Assembly (NCBI GenBank): GCA_963807975.1
Contig: CAWEDV010000001.1
Coordinates: 2,108,001 to 2,172,000 of the forward strand
DNA from: JAACFF01 sp963807975
GTDB taxonomy: Bacteria > Chloroflexota > Anaerolineae > Promineifilales > Promineifilaceae
DNA: 64,000 bases
Direction of reading: 5' to 3'
The notes below the pieces were generated by a model. The model was not told the DNA's origin. It did not search any database and saw only the letters and a program-made list of their open reading frames with translations. The position numbers and the translations under genes are program-made. Of this stretch, positions 42,826 to 51,851 are shown one piece after another. Each line of letters opens with the position of its first letter. The stretch's first letter is position 1.

Positions 42826-44002
42826 TTTCTATCTCTTTGATTAGCTGCTCGTACCGTTCGACAATTTGCGGCCATTGGTAATTGGCAAGTACGTAGCTGC
42901 GGCCGTTTTGTCCCATTTTGAGGGCCATTTCACCCTGCTTCAAAATAAAAGTCGTCGTGGCTGCAAATTCTTCATAATTGGTGAAATACAGCCCGCCATT
43001 GCTGCGGCGACAATGTTCCAGGGTAACAGCACAGCGACCATTGACCAAAACGGGGGTCTCTGCGAGCCACGCTTCCATAATCACCAGGGAAAAACTTTCA
43101 TGAATGGATGGTTGGCAGAGCATGCTGGCGGCGGCATAAGCATCATATTTATCTTGTAAGGGAACATATCCTAAATCGATGATATGCCCGGCCATTTCAG
43201 GGTCTATGGTAATCTCCCCTGGGCCAATGAGCACCAGCTTGGCCTTGGTTTTGCCGGCGCGCACCAAACGGCGCCAATAGGCGAGCAGCAGAGGAGTATT
43301 CTTCCCCGCATCACGACGGCCGGCTACAAGCAAAAAGGGATCATCGATTTGATACTTACGCCGGAACCTGGCGGCATCAGCCACAAAACTGGTATCGACC
43401 CCTTCACCAATTACGCGTCTTTTCTGATCGGGGGCAGGTCCATAAAGCCTCTCCACGAGTTCTCGTTCCGCTTGGACATGTAAGATCATACCCTTTGGTT
43501 GGGGCATAAGCTGACGGAACAGATCGAGGTAGGCATAACTCTCATCATGCAGGCAGGGAATCAAGACAGAACGCTCTGGGCATATGGAGGCGCCAAAGAT
43601 CGTGGTCGCGTACAGATAAGGTATAAAGAAGAATATATGGTGGTCACAATTGGCGGCTAAATAGGCATATAGATCTGGGCAGTCAAACATCTCTCCGGCG
43701 AAAACAGCTTCTTCGGCGCTGGAGATGGGCTTGCCGCCCAGCAGGCGCCGGTTGACCTGCTGGAAGGCGATTTGATCCCCGCCCGAGACCGCAAATCTGC
43801 GCACGGTGATACCCTGTTCAAGGCTTACGCCCGGGGCATGATAATTGCGGCCCCAATCAGAGAAAAAATCGCGGATGCAGGTGGTCAGGATTTCTACGTC
43901 ATGACCGGCTGCGTGCAGATGGGCGGCGGTGCGGCGAGTCTCAGACTCCATTCCGCCAGGAATATCGAGGCCGTACCAAGGTGTAACGAAGGCAATTTTC
44001 AT
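42818..44002 (-). CDS. GT4 glycosyltransferase, NGRC-type subgroup
   Basis: 394 residues from ATG 44002 (AGGG 5-6 bases upstream). GT-B fold GT4: MKIAFVTPWYGLDIPGGMES at the start, LLVAGRRDAGKNTPLLL in the middle, and PSIHESFSLVIMEAW (E-x7-E). NGRCAVTLEHCRRSNGGLYF near the C-terminus pairs it with the GT at 40076-41260. A long helical insert (HIFFFIPYLYATTIFGASICPERSVLIPCLHDESYAY) is typical of this subgroup. It follows the small gene B after about 27 bases and overlaps small gene A by eight. Confidence 0.87.
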   Translation of the reverse strand: MKIAFVTPWYGLDIPGGMESETRRTAAHLHAAGHDVEILTTCIRDFFSDWGRNYHAPGVSLEQGITVRRFAVSGGDQIAFQQVNRRLLGGKPISSAEEAVFAGEMFDCPDLYAYLAANCDHHIFFFIPYLYATTIFGASICPERSVLIPCLHDESYAYLDLFRQLMPQPKGMILHVQAERELVERLYGPAPDQKRRVIGEGVDTSFVADAARFRRKYQIDDPFLLVAGRRDAGKNTPLLLAYWRRLVRAGKTKAKLVLIGPGEITIDPEMAGHIIDLGYVPLQDKYDAYAAASMLCQPSIHESFSLVIMEAWLAETPVLVNGRCAVTLEHCRRSNGGLYFTNYEEFAATTTFILKQGEMALKMGQNGRSYVLANYQWPQIVERYEQLIKEIENE

Positions 44003-44029
44003 CAAGGCCCTACCAATACCAGGAAACTG

Positions 44030-44437
44030 CTATTCGGTCCCGGTTGAGAGATCATCCTGCTCCAGATCCACTTCAGCCTCCAGTTCCTGGCTCAAGAGGG
44101 ATATCGCTTGCAGCAAATGCTCGTTGACGGAATCCTGACGGGCCACCACCTGTTCCACATAATAGAGAACCAGTTGGTGAAACATGCCACGCAGTTTATC
44201 AATCAATGGCCCGAAGAGAGGCAGCGTTGATTTGGTAATGTTCACGGTGACACCGGTTTCGCTCTGCATGAGGCTGGCCTGGTAAAGCTGTTCATAAAAA
44301 GCCGGCGAAAAACGGCTGCCGGCAATTGGCAAATCTGCTTTACCAATCCGCCGTTGGCTCAAAATTTGGCGGCGGATATCTTGCATAATCGCTTCGATAT
44401 CTACATCTTCGTTGATTTGATCTTCCTGTTCCATCAT
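44030..44437 (-). CDS. Small coiled-coil partner protein B, in front of a GT gene
   Basis: 135 residues from ATG 44437 (AAGGA just upstream; the second ATG at 44434 has better spacing, and a TTG at 44458 would overlap the previous gene by 14). It holds an N-terminal EDVDIEAIMQDIRRQILSQ helix, which I recall as a segment found at the N-terminus of many SAM methyltransferases and GTs in envelope glycan loci. After a spacer comes LPLFGPLIDKLRGMFHQLVL, the block shared with partner A, then YYVEQVVARQDSVNEHLLQA and a Glu-rich end. The gene lies between the GT-C membrane-protein gene and the GT at 42818. Confidence 0.7.
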   Translation of the reverse strand: MMEQEDQINEDVDIEAIMQDIRRQILSQRRIGKADLPIAGSRFSPAFYEQLYQASLMQSETGVTVNITKSTLPLFGPLIDKLRGMFHQLVLYYVEQVVARQDSVNEHLLQAISLLSQELEAEVDLEQDDLSTGTE

Positions 44438-44444
44438 TTCCTTA

Positions 44445-46628
44445 TCATTGAGGCTCAATGAATGCCAGGGGCAAGGCCCATTTGACGGGCACTATGGCCT
44501 GCGGCTTGTGTTCGTAACTACTCTCCAGCCGCGAGCTTTGAATCTCGCGTATCTGCTTCTGGAATTGGAATCCATTTTCTACCAGCCACGCAGGATCACC
44601 GATCCAAACTACTGAACGGCCGTTATTTTGCCAGGAGTTAATGGAATCCGCTAATCGATCTTGGTCGAGATCCTGCAGGTCACGCAAGGTAAATACATCG
44701 TGACCATAAATAAACTTCAACGGTGTGCCCCAGAAATCACCCCGACCTACGGGCGATTGATCGTTGAAGAGCAAGACGGCGTTTGACGGCAGTTCCTGGT
44801 TAAGCGCAGCGAGTTGGTTAACAACTCCGTGATGATCAACCTGGCTAAGAAAGCCCCTGGCCGACCAGCCCAAGCCAAACAACCAGGCAGCGGACAACAG
44901 AAGGCCAGCCGTAAGAAAGACAGCTGCTGGCCATGAGAACCCGTTTTGCAGACTGCGCACGCGCCGGAAAAGGTCGCCCAAAAGGTAAGACGCGGCGAGG
45001 ATGAAGAAAGGGGCGACCACAGGCACATAACGGCGCATGACATATATCTGGTGAGGGTTGGCGCGCACATTCCAAAGATATACGGCAGTAAATAGGAAGC
45101 CCACGGCTAGCAAGAGCGCTGTGCGCCACTCTACGCGCCAGAGCAGCAAACAAGCGCCGGAGACTCCCAGCCAGATACCCAGCGGAGAAAGGTACCAGCC
45201 CAAACGCAGCCAATTCTCATGATTGGTTATCAAGAGCAGGGTTTCGCTGTAGGAATCGGGGCGCAAGACAGCTTCGGCCGAGGTGGGGCGGATAAACCAG
45301 CCGTAGAGGGCAAAGAGCAAAATCAGGCCAATAAACGCGGACAACAGCGGTCGTCGATAACGGCGCAAAGCGGAAAAACGGCCGCGGAAGAAATAGACCA
45401 CAGCCAAAAAGATGATTCCAAACAACAAGACGCCAACGGGAATCAACCAGTTCTGCCAGAGAAGCAGCAGTCCGAAGCCGATATGCTCGTAGAAATACGG
45501 GGCACTGAAAATGATGGCATGCAGGAACGAATGGGCCACCAAAACAGAAAAGGGGAGCAGGAACCAAAAATCACCTCTTCGCCAGCCACGCGCCCAAAGA
45601 GCGACAACCAGGAGACCGACAAGGGGCAGCATGATCAATATGTCAATGCGCACCAGAAATACGGAGCCCAGGGCGGATCCGGCTAAAAAGGGCCAAAGAG
45701 AGGATGGACGGCGTTCACCCAGCCACCTTAAGACTGCCCAAAGGCCAGTCCACAGAAGAAATTGGGTCAAAGCCTCAGTGGTAGGATAGCGGGCGAACCA
45801 AACTTGGAGGGCCATTAGCGACAGTCCCAACAAAGCAAGCGCAGCGGTCAAGCGCCCAGCCAGTTCACGGGCAGTCAAGTAAACGGCTAGGGAAGCCAGC
45901 AGCATCCACAGGCCGGTCATCATCAACTCTGAATTGATTCCATCGACAGTCGATCCCGAGAGCGCGAAAGCGGCGGCCTGCCAAACAGGATGGAGAGGAT
46001 AAAACTGCGGAGCGATTGTCCCCGACTCGGCATCGGTGACATAGAAGCCGGGCACGAGGTATGAACTGGCGACAGGATTGGTAGGCAGTGGTCGCAAGGT
46101 GATTTGCCACAGCGCGGGATCAAGATTGGCCAACGTCTCATCGACAATTTGGAATCCACCATTCTGCGCGATCTCCGCGCCCAAGCTGACATAGACGCCG
46201 GCGTCGGCGCCGCCCATGATAGCTTCGTGAGGGCGAAAGTAGAGCCAGGTGGCGGTAATGACCCAAGCGAAAAGGAAGAGCGCCTCCAGCCACCTGCCGC
46301 GATTCACAACTGGGAGCCAAGCACCATGCTTACCATCAACGGTTCCTGCCTCATGGGTTTCGCTCCAGCGACGTAAATGGTGGCGAGTGAGAAGTGTCAG
46401 GATCAGCACAATCGCGAACCAGGCAGCCGAAAGCGCAAGGAGTGAAAAGCGGCCTGTTTCGGCCAGAATAAGTGCCTGCCAACCAGTGAGAATAATGCCC
46501 AGCGCCAGGGCGGCGAATAGCAGGTTGAGGTTGATTGCCATCCGTTTAGGCAGAAACAGGAGCATGATCAGCCCTCCGGCAGCGAAACTGGCGAAAATGA
46601 TCAGGAGAAGAACCAGCGGGCTACTCAT
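44445..46628 (-). CDS. Large GT-C fold-like membrane protein
   Basis: 727 residues from ATG 46628, which overlaps the end of the upstream GT gene by eight bases; the longer frame to 46685 would read through that gene. About 12-14 membrane helices are seen, with an N-terminal extracytoplasmic loop GGADAGVYVSLGAEIAQNGG, where the DA(G) acid pair resembles the catalytic D of PMT/ArnT-type GT-C enzymes. These transfer a sugar from a polyprenyl phosphate to an acceptor outside the membrane. A dolichol/decaprenyl-phosphate mannose synthase-like GT2 gene is present at 61022 and could supply a donor, but it is far away. Sugar and acceptor are unknown. Confidence 0.7.
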   Translation of the reverse strand: MSSPLVLLLIIFASFAAGGLIMLLFLPKRMAINLNLLFAALALGIILTGWQALILAETGRFSLLALSAAWFAIVLILTLLTRHHLRRWSETHEAGTVDGKHGAWLPVVNRGRWLEALFLFAWVITATWLYFRPHEAIMGGADAGVYVSLGAEIAQNGGFQIVDETLANLDPALWQITLRPLPTNPVASSYLVPGFYVTDAESGTIAPQFYPLHPVWQAAAFALSGSTVDGINSELMMTGLWMLLASLAVYLTARELAGRLTAALALLGLSLMALQVWFARYPTTEALTQFLLWTGLWAVLRWLGERRPSSLWPFLAGSALGSVFLVRIDILIMLPLVGLLVVALWARGWRRGDFWFLLPFSVLVAHSFLHAIIFSAPYFYEHIGFGLLLLWQNWLIPVGVLLFGIIFLAVVYFFRGRFSALRRYRRPLLSAFIGLILLFALYGWFIRPTSAEAVLRPDSYSETLLLITNHENWLRLGWYLSPLGIWLGVSGACLLLWRVEWRTALLLAVGFLFTAVYLWNVRANPHQIYVMRRYVPVVAPFFILAASYLLGDLFRRVRSLQNGFSWPAAVFLTAGLLLSAAWLFGLGWSARGFLSQVDHHGVVNQLAALNQELPSNAVLLFNDQSPVGRGDFWGTPLKFIYGHDVFTLRDLQDLDQDRLADSINSWQNNGRSVVWIGDPAWLVENGFQFQKQIREIQSSRLESSYEHKPQAIVPVKWALPLAFIEPQ

Positions 46629-47847
46629 GGGACTGCAAATAGGTTTCCAAAGTCGACGATAGGGCGCGCACATAGGCCGCGGCAATGGTTTGCGGATGAC
46701 ATTCCTGCCGCGTGTAGCGGCGACCTGCTGCGCCTATCTCCTGGCGCAGTTCCGGGGATTGAGCCAGGCAGATCATGGCCGACAAAAGGCTATCTTCATC
46801 TGCCGGGCGTATCTTCAATGCCGCTTTTTCCGGAATTTCCGCGTACCAGCCCAGATCATTGACAATTAAGGGGCGGGCAGCAGCCATTGCGCGTAGAGCG
46901 GTGGCGGAGGTCTCGCCCATAGTAGGTTGGCGCAGATTAACAACGATATCGGCGCTGTGTACCCAGTCGATAAAACAACCGAGGTCAGGAACATAATCAA
47001 TATGGGTTACAGCGCTCGCAAGATCTAGTTCACCGATGAGGGCAGCAATTTCCACCTCCGGCAGCACCTCACCCACGAGCAGATAGTGGGCATTGGGCAC
47101 TGTTTCACGCAGCCTGCGAAATACGCGCAGGATCAGGTCGATTTGTTTGGGCCCGGTGATCACGCCATAACTGGCAAACAGGACGGTATTCTGATCAAGC
47201 TGCAGTTCGTCCCGGCGAGATTGGCCTGGAAGTTCTTCGATGAGGGCTGGTATGATAGACTGCGGGACATCGCAGCCCTGCTGCCGGACCAGGTCAGCCA
47301 CGTAACCGCTGTGAACGATGAGGCCCAAACTACTGTCAAGCAGACGCCTATTGAGCGGCGTTTCAAATACCGCGGCGCGAGCCTGGCCTAGACGCATTGC
47401 TTGCGCGCGCTGCATTCCCGGTACACCCCAAACGTAAGTCATTTCACGAGCATAAGCACTGAAATTGCCCTGATCCAGGGTCATATGAGCGATGAAGTGG
47501 TGGATGGCGTAGTCGTGTAAGACGACAAGGCCAGGATAGCGCAGCAGAAGTGGATAGAAGGAGGCGTGATATTGGCTGTTGCCCATCTGGTAAAGGGGAA
47601 TGTCAAACTGCCACTGCTCTTGGGGGTATTGGGCCAGCGGGCGGATAGGGAACTGGCGGCGCAGGGCCTGGTCAACCTGCCGAGGGTCGGCGGCATAGAG
47701 CGTAAGTTCAACTTGCTCAGCCAGAGCAGGCAGTAGTTCGCGGCTGTAATCGGCGATGCCGCTACGTTCAGGCGGCAAGGGGCTGAAATAGGCGACCCGC
47801 ATTGGCTGCAGGGCATCGCGACCGGGCCGGTCTCTATTGAAACTCAC
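46621..47847 (-). CDS. GT4 glycosyltransferase of the ADYS type
   Basis: 408 residues, start GTG 47847 directly after the TAA of small gene C. The N-terminus has MRVAYFSPLPPERSGIADYS; the middle reads LFASYGVITGPKQIDLILRV and the end NLRQPTMGETSATALRAMAA (the nucleotide-sugar E replaced by ET) and PLIVNDLGWYAEIP. This GT4 subgroup (ERSGIADYSxELL) is frequent in Chloroflexota glycan loci. The pair C-GT repeats the order of the other two doublets. Confidence 0.87.
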   Translation of the reverse strand: MSFNRDRPGRDALQPMRVAYFSPLPPERSGIADYSRELLPALAEQVELTLYAADPRQVDQALRRQFPIRPLAQYPQEQWQFDIPLYQMGNSQYHASFYPLLLRYPGLVVLHDYAIHHFIAHMTLDQGNFSAYAREMTYVWGVPGMQRAQAMRLGQARAAVFETPLNRRLLDSSLGLIVHSGYVADLVRQQGCDVPQSIIPALIEELPGQSRRDELQLDQNTVLFASYGVITGPKQIDLILRVFRRLRETVPNAHYLLVGEVLPEVEIAALIGELDLASAVTHIDYVPDLGCFIDWVHSADIVVNLRQPTMGETSATALRAMAAARPLIVNDLGWYAEIPEKAALKIRPADEDSLLSAMICLAQSPELRQEIGAAGRRYTRQECHPQTIAAAYVRALSSTLETYLQSHE

Positions 47848-48240
47848 TTACCCTTCCTCAAATTCCTCGGGAGGGTGCCGACCTTCTTCGAGGAGAGCCA
47901 GACGGCCGTCAATCCTTTCCAGCAGGCGAATCATTTGCTTAACCTGTAGGCTTAATTCGCCCATGTCACGGGTCAGCGCCGTTTGCTCACGATCCTGCAT
48001 GACGATCTGCTCTGTCATCTGCTCTTCAAAAGCATCAATTTGACCAACAACCAGGGCATTGAACTCACTCTGCTGCTGTATGATCGGCCGTATGACCCAT
48101 ATCGCGGCTACGCTGTTCCAGGCGCTGCGGAACCAGACAATTAGTGGTCCCAATAGGGGCACGTCAGAAGTAAAGGGCTGTTCCCGCAAACGTCCTTTTT
48201 CCTGCAGCCAGGCTAGATTATTCGCTTCTTGTTCAGCCAT
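47848..48240 (-). CDS. Small coiled-coil partner protein C, in front of a GT gene
   Basis: 130 residues from ATG 48240 with AAGGTG 5-6 bases upstream; the frame extends to a TTG at 48261. A short N-terminus leads to SDVPLLGPLIVWFRSAWNSV (25-44), the same P-L/F-L/F-G-x-L block as in partners A and B, then AAIWVIRPIIQQQSEFN, and a long coiled coil (71-130: EEQMTEQIVMQDREQTALTR and further). This protein is the most divergent of the three, and lacks the N-terminal ExIM helix of B. Its stop and the next GT start are adjacent. The role is unknown; a membrane-peripheral adaptor for the GT is a reasonable guess. Confidence 0.7.
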   Translation of the reverse strand: MAEQEANNLAWLQEKGRLREQPFTSDVPLLGPLIVWFRSAWNSVAAIWVIRPIIQQQSEFNALVVGQIDAFEEQMTEQIVMQDREQTALTRDMGELSLQVKQMIRLLERIDGRLALLEEGRHPPEEFEEG

Positions 48241-48308
48241 AAAGCACCTTTTTACCACCAACCGTTGTATCAGACTGGTTTGGCCACAAACGTTTTCCCT
48301 ACGCTCGG

Positions 48309-49586
48309 TCAGCGCCAGGGCAAATCAGGCAAGAGGGCCGTGATCACGTATGGGCCCTGGGCGAGATCATCGAAATAGCCATTTTCCAGCAGCGATTTGT
48401 AGGAATAGATGGCATGACCTGCTGTTCCCAAAGCCCGGGCACTGGCGATTCGGGCCTCTATCTGTGCAAAATCGTTAGTTGTACAAAAGCGGCTGCCAAT
48501 GCCAGGAATGATCATGCGTCCCTTACTATCCAGCATATAGTCCTGAACCAAGATCTGCCAGCGCTCCAACGTCCAAAAATAGGCTTGCTCGCAGTCAGGT
48601 AGGCCAGTATAGATCATGGGCGCAATCCCGTCGACAGAACCCGCAGCGAGCCACGCTTTTGAATCCTGATAGTAATCATTGTAACCGCTGCTGCTCCCCC
48701 AACCCCACTGATCATGATAGACTGGCCATACTGCAGCCGTAATCCATAGGTCTGGTTTTTGAGACACCATTTCTGTGTACAGTTTGCGCACTGTGCCGTT
48801 AATCTGCCGGCGCTGCCATTCGCTGTACCCACTGCCATTGAAACAGCTTTGCCCATAACGCGCGGCGCTCACCGGGTCACAGGAACTATCATTATTGGCA
48901 TAGCGGATGTGATCGAGATGCAAGCCATCGACATCATAGCGCTGAACCAGGTCAACCGCTATGCTCAACAAATGCTCGTCAAAATATGTAGAAGCGGGAG
49001 TAGCGCGCTGGTATCCGGCGCAGGAAATCTGGCCATTCTTAGCCCACATCAAGCCGTTAGATTTGCCATCTGTGGCGCCATGTTCCTCCACCAACCGGTG
49101 GAATAGATGGCGCGGGAATGTGTCATCGGGTGGTGGATCATCACAATCAGCCCAGACGGGATAGATGTTTAGATAGGCGTTAACGGCGAGGCCGCGTTGA
49201 TGGGCACGCTTGATAAGGTATGCCAGCGGGTCCCATCCTGGGTCTTTGCCCAATGTGCCAGTTAGGCGTCGGGACCAAGGTTCTAGACCGGGCGTGTAAT
49301 AGGAATCCGCCTCACCGCGAACCTGAAAGTAGAGCAGATTGAAGCCGGCTGCGGTGACATTGTCAACCAGGGCGTCTATCTGGGCCGGAGAAGCGGAACC
49401 GTAATTGTGCCAGTCGAAGCGCGTCACCCACAAGGCGCGTATTTCGACCTGCGGTTTCTGCGCTTTCCCAACCACGGGTAAATAGACCTGCCCGCTCTCT
49501 TGCTGGGCATTGAGCAAGGAGGCGAGGCCAAGGAGCGCGATCATCAGCAAGGTCAAGGTGAACCAGTAGATTTTTCTAGAGCGCAT
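48309..49586 (-). CDS. Secreted GHL10 (DUF187/YngK-type) protein
   Basis: 425 residues. A signal peptide/anchor (YWFTLTLLMIALLGLASLL, about 7-25) is followed by a VYLPVVGKAQ linker and the glycosyl-hydrolase-like 10 domain: RALWVTRFDWHNYG, FQVRGEADSYYTPGLEPWSR, DPLAYLIKRAHQRGL, DVDGLHLDHIRYAN and a late IYTGLPDCEQAYFW. GHL10 members resemble GH13-like hydrolases; some have a role in polysaccharide cleavage, and the family name is from Pfam as I recall. It is the first gene of the minus-strand glycan locus, so a modifying or trimming role is plausible. Confidence 0.85.
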   Translation of the reverse strand: MRSRKIYWFTLTLLMIALLGLASLLNAQQESGQVYLPVVGKAQKPQVEIRALWVTRFDWHNYGSASPAQIDALVDNVTAAGFNLLYFQVRGEADSYYTPGLEPWSRRLTGTLGKDPGWDPLAYLIKRAHQRGLAVNAYLNIYPVWADCDDPPPDDTFPRHLFHRLVEEHGATDGKSNGLMWAKNGQISCAGYQRATPASTYFDEHLLSIAVDLVQRYDVDGLHLDHIRYANNDSSCDPVSAARYGQSCFNGSGYSEWQRRQINGTVRKLYTEMVSQKPDLWITAAVWPVYHDQWGWGSSSGYNDYYQDSKAWLAAGSVDGIAPMIYTGLPDCEQAYFWTLERWQILVQDYMLDSKGRMIIPGIGSRFCTTNDFAQIEARIASARALGTAGHAIYSYKSLLENGYFDDLAQGPYVITALLPDLPWR

Positions 49587-49697
49587 CAGATGCTATTTTC
49601 GCACTGCCTGGATTCCGGTCAAGTAAGCGCCTCACACTTGTTTAATTCATGTATACTTACCTCATTCCTACTACTAGTCCAAAAAGGGAGGCGTTTT

Positions 49698-50327
49698 ATG
49701 GGAAAAATCATTGATATCAGCCGCAATTTGGTGGCGAATACGGCCGTCTGGCCCGGGGATACACCGTTTAATATGCGCACAATGATGGAAAGAAAAAAGG
49801 GTGACACGGTCAATTTGACCACGCTGACGATCAGCGCTCACACGGGCAGCCACGCCGACGCTCCGTACCATTTTGACGATGCGGGTTTGACAATGGAAGG
49901 GGTCGATTTAGAGCCCTATTGGGGTGCGGCGCAGGTGGTCACGGTAGACAAAGAGGTTGGCCCATTGACTCCCACCGATTTCGCAGCATATGACCTGAAC
50001 CAGGCAAAGCGGCTGTTGGTGCGTACACCCGCAGCCCTTTTTCCATACACCCAGTTCCCCGAGTTCCCGCATCCCAGCCCAGAACTGGCAGATTGGTTGG
50101 GCGCACTGGGCATTTTGCTTTATGGGACGGATGGCCTGTCCATGGATGACGTAAACAGCAAGGATTTGCCAGGACATAAGGCAATGCTGCGCAATGGGAT
50201 CGCTATTTTGGAGGGGCTTGATTTGGCCCAGGCGCCGGATGGTCTTTATGAATTGGCGGCGCTGCCATTGAAGATAATTGGTGGTGACGGGAGTCCAATA
50301 CGTGCTGTCCTGCGGTCGTTAGACTGA
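49698..50327 (+). CDS. kynB: Kynurenine formamidase (cyclase family)
   Basis: 209 residues from ATG 49698, with GGGAGG 8-9 bases upstream. KynB hydrolyses N-formylkynurenine to kynurenine and formate. The metal motif SAHTGSHADAPYHF (46-59) contains His48, His52, Asp54 and His58; the C-terminal RNGIAILEGLDLAQ segment also fits. It is followed after 127 bases by kynureninase, so the pair makes the middle part of tryptophan degradation; tryptophan dioxygenase (kynA) is not present in the window. Divergent from the glycan locus. Confidence 0.92.
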   Translation: MGKIIDISRNLVANTAVWPGDTPFNMRTMMERKKGDTVNLTTLTISAHTGSHADAPYHFDDAGLTMEGVDLEPYWGAAQVVTVDKEVGPLTPTDFAAYDLNQAKRLLVRTPAALFPYTQFPEFPHPSPELADWLGALGILLYGTDGLSMDDVNSKDLPGHKAMLRNGIAILEGLDLAQAPDGLYELAALPLKIIGGDGSPIRAVLRSLD

Positions 50328-50454
50328 ATCCAACAGATGGCGCCAGTTTAATCCTGTTGAGTGACTGCAAATCGCAATCCAATCTTAATCATTCGCTGCC
50401 CTATTTATCAGATGCTGCTGCCAAATGGCATTAGTTCGTCAATGGACCTTAATT

Positions 50455-51720
50455 ATGAAATCCAATAAACTCAGTTTCGCGCAGGCACTTGACCAACAAG
50501 ACAAATTGGCCCATTTTAGGTGGCGTTTTGCCCCGACCGATACTGATCTAGTCTACATGGACGGTAATTCGCTGGGGCGGCTGCCATTGGCTTCACAGAC
50601 GCGTCTGCATGATGTGATTAAGCATGAGTGGGGACAGCGGCTGATTCGTGGTTGGAGCGAGGGTTGGATCGATGCGCCGCTGCGTATCGGAGCCAAGATC
50701 GCTTCTATGGTTGGGGCAGAGCAAGATGAAGTGTTGCTGGCAGATTCGACCTCAGTGAATCTTTATAAGCTGGCCCTGGCGGCGCTGATGGCCCAATCGG
50801 GGCGGCGGACAATCGTCACCGATGATCTGAATTTCCCCTCTGATCTTTATATTCTGCAGTCGGTCTGCAAACTGGTGGGGCATGGATGCCGGGTAGAGAT
50901 AGTTCAATCTGAGGATGGAATTCTTGGACCTATGGAAAAACTGACCCAGGTGGTAGATGAGGATACGGCGCTGCTGTCGCTCTCGCACACAGTTTTCAAG
51001 AGTGGTTATACGTATGATATGGCCGAGGTCACACGCATGGCCCACGAAGAAGGAGCCATGGTGCTGTGGGATTTGAGCCACTCTGCGGGCGCTTTGCCGG
51101 TTGACTTGCAGATGGCGCAGGCGGATTTGGCGGTAGGTTGTACCTATAAATATCTCAATGGTGGACCCGGCGCGCCCGCGTTTCTTTACGTGCGCCGGGA
51201 ATTGCAGGAGCGTTTGGAGAATCCGATCAGCGGTTGGATGGGACAGAGAGACATGTTCGCTTTTGATCTTGATTATGAAGCAGCGCCAGGGCTAAGCCGC
51301 TTCAAAACGGGAACACCGCCTATTCTGGCAATGAGTCCCATCGAAACGGGGGTGGACATGATTCTAGAAGCTGGTATCGAGCAGTTGCGCGATAAATCGC
51401 TGCGCCTGAGCCAATATTTCCTCGATTTGTGGCTGGAGGTTTTGGCTCCGCTGGGCTTCCAGCTTAATTCCCCCGCTGATGCCAGGCTGCGAGGTTCACA
51501 TATTTCGTTGGGACATGAGGAAGGGTACCGCATCAACAGGGCATTAATCGAGGAGATGAATATCCTGCCCGACTTCCGTGCGCCGGACAACATCCGTTTT
51601 GGTTTTGCGCCGTTGTATACGTCGTTTGAGGATGTGTATTCGGCCGTATCGCGTCTGCATACTGTGGTCGCTGCCAAACGCTACGAGAGATACTCACATG
51701 TGCGTTCTTCAGTCACCTAA
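50455..51720 (+). CDS. kynU: Kynureninase
   Basis: 421 residues, start ATG 50455; no strong ribosome site is visible and the frame extends 10 codons upstream. Kynureninase splits kynurenine to anthranilate and alanine with PLP. Family motifs are clear: YMDGNSLGRLP, LADSTSVNLYKLALAAL, WDLSHSAGALPVDL (the Asp that holds the PLP nitrogen) and VGCTYKYLNGGPGAP (the PLP lysine near residue 230). Together with kynB it yields anthranilate; no other anthranilate gene is nearby. The stop is followed by a convergent gene 131 bases away. Confidence 0.94.
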   Translation: MKSNKLSFAQALDQQDKLAHFRWRFAPTDTDLVYMDGNSLGRLPLASQTRLHDVIKHEWGQRLIRGWSEGWIDAPLRIGAKIASMVGAEQDEVLLADSTSVNLYKLALAALMAQSGRRTIVTDDLNFPSDLYILQSVCKLVGHGCRVEIVQSEDGILGPMEKLTQVVDEDTALLSLSHTVFKSGYTYDMAEVTRMAHEEGAMVLWDLSHSAGALPVDLQMAQADLAVGCTYKYLNGGPGAPAFLYVRRELQERLENPISGWMGQRDMFAFDLDYEAAPGLSRFKTGTPPILAMSPIETGVDMILEAGIEQLRDKSLRLSQYFLDLWLEVLAPLGFQLNSPADARLRGSHISLGHEEGYRINRALIEEMNILPDFRAPDNIRFGFAPLYTSFEDVYSAVSRLHTVVAAKRYERYSHVRSSVT

Positions 51721-51760
51721 AAGGGCGGTGGTTAAGGCGCACATGGTGTCTAATGATTGA

Positions 51761-51787
51761 TGGAATCCCACCTTCGCGAAAATGACT
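51761..51787. repeat. Degenerate copy of the intergenic hairpin repeat
   Basis: TGGAATCCCACCTTCGCGAA and the following AATGAC resemble the first part of the elements at 1614 and 8182 with several changes that break the stem. It is again between two convergent genes (kynU and the YhfC gene). The rest of the 51721-51851 gap has nothing recognisable. Confidence 0.3.
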
Positions 51788-51851
51788 AGTCAATCGGAAA
51801 TGACAATCAAAAGGAGCTCAAATTCGGCACGCGGTTGGAGCCACCGAGATA

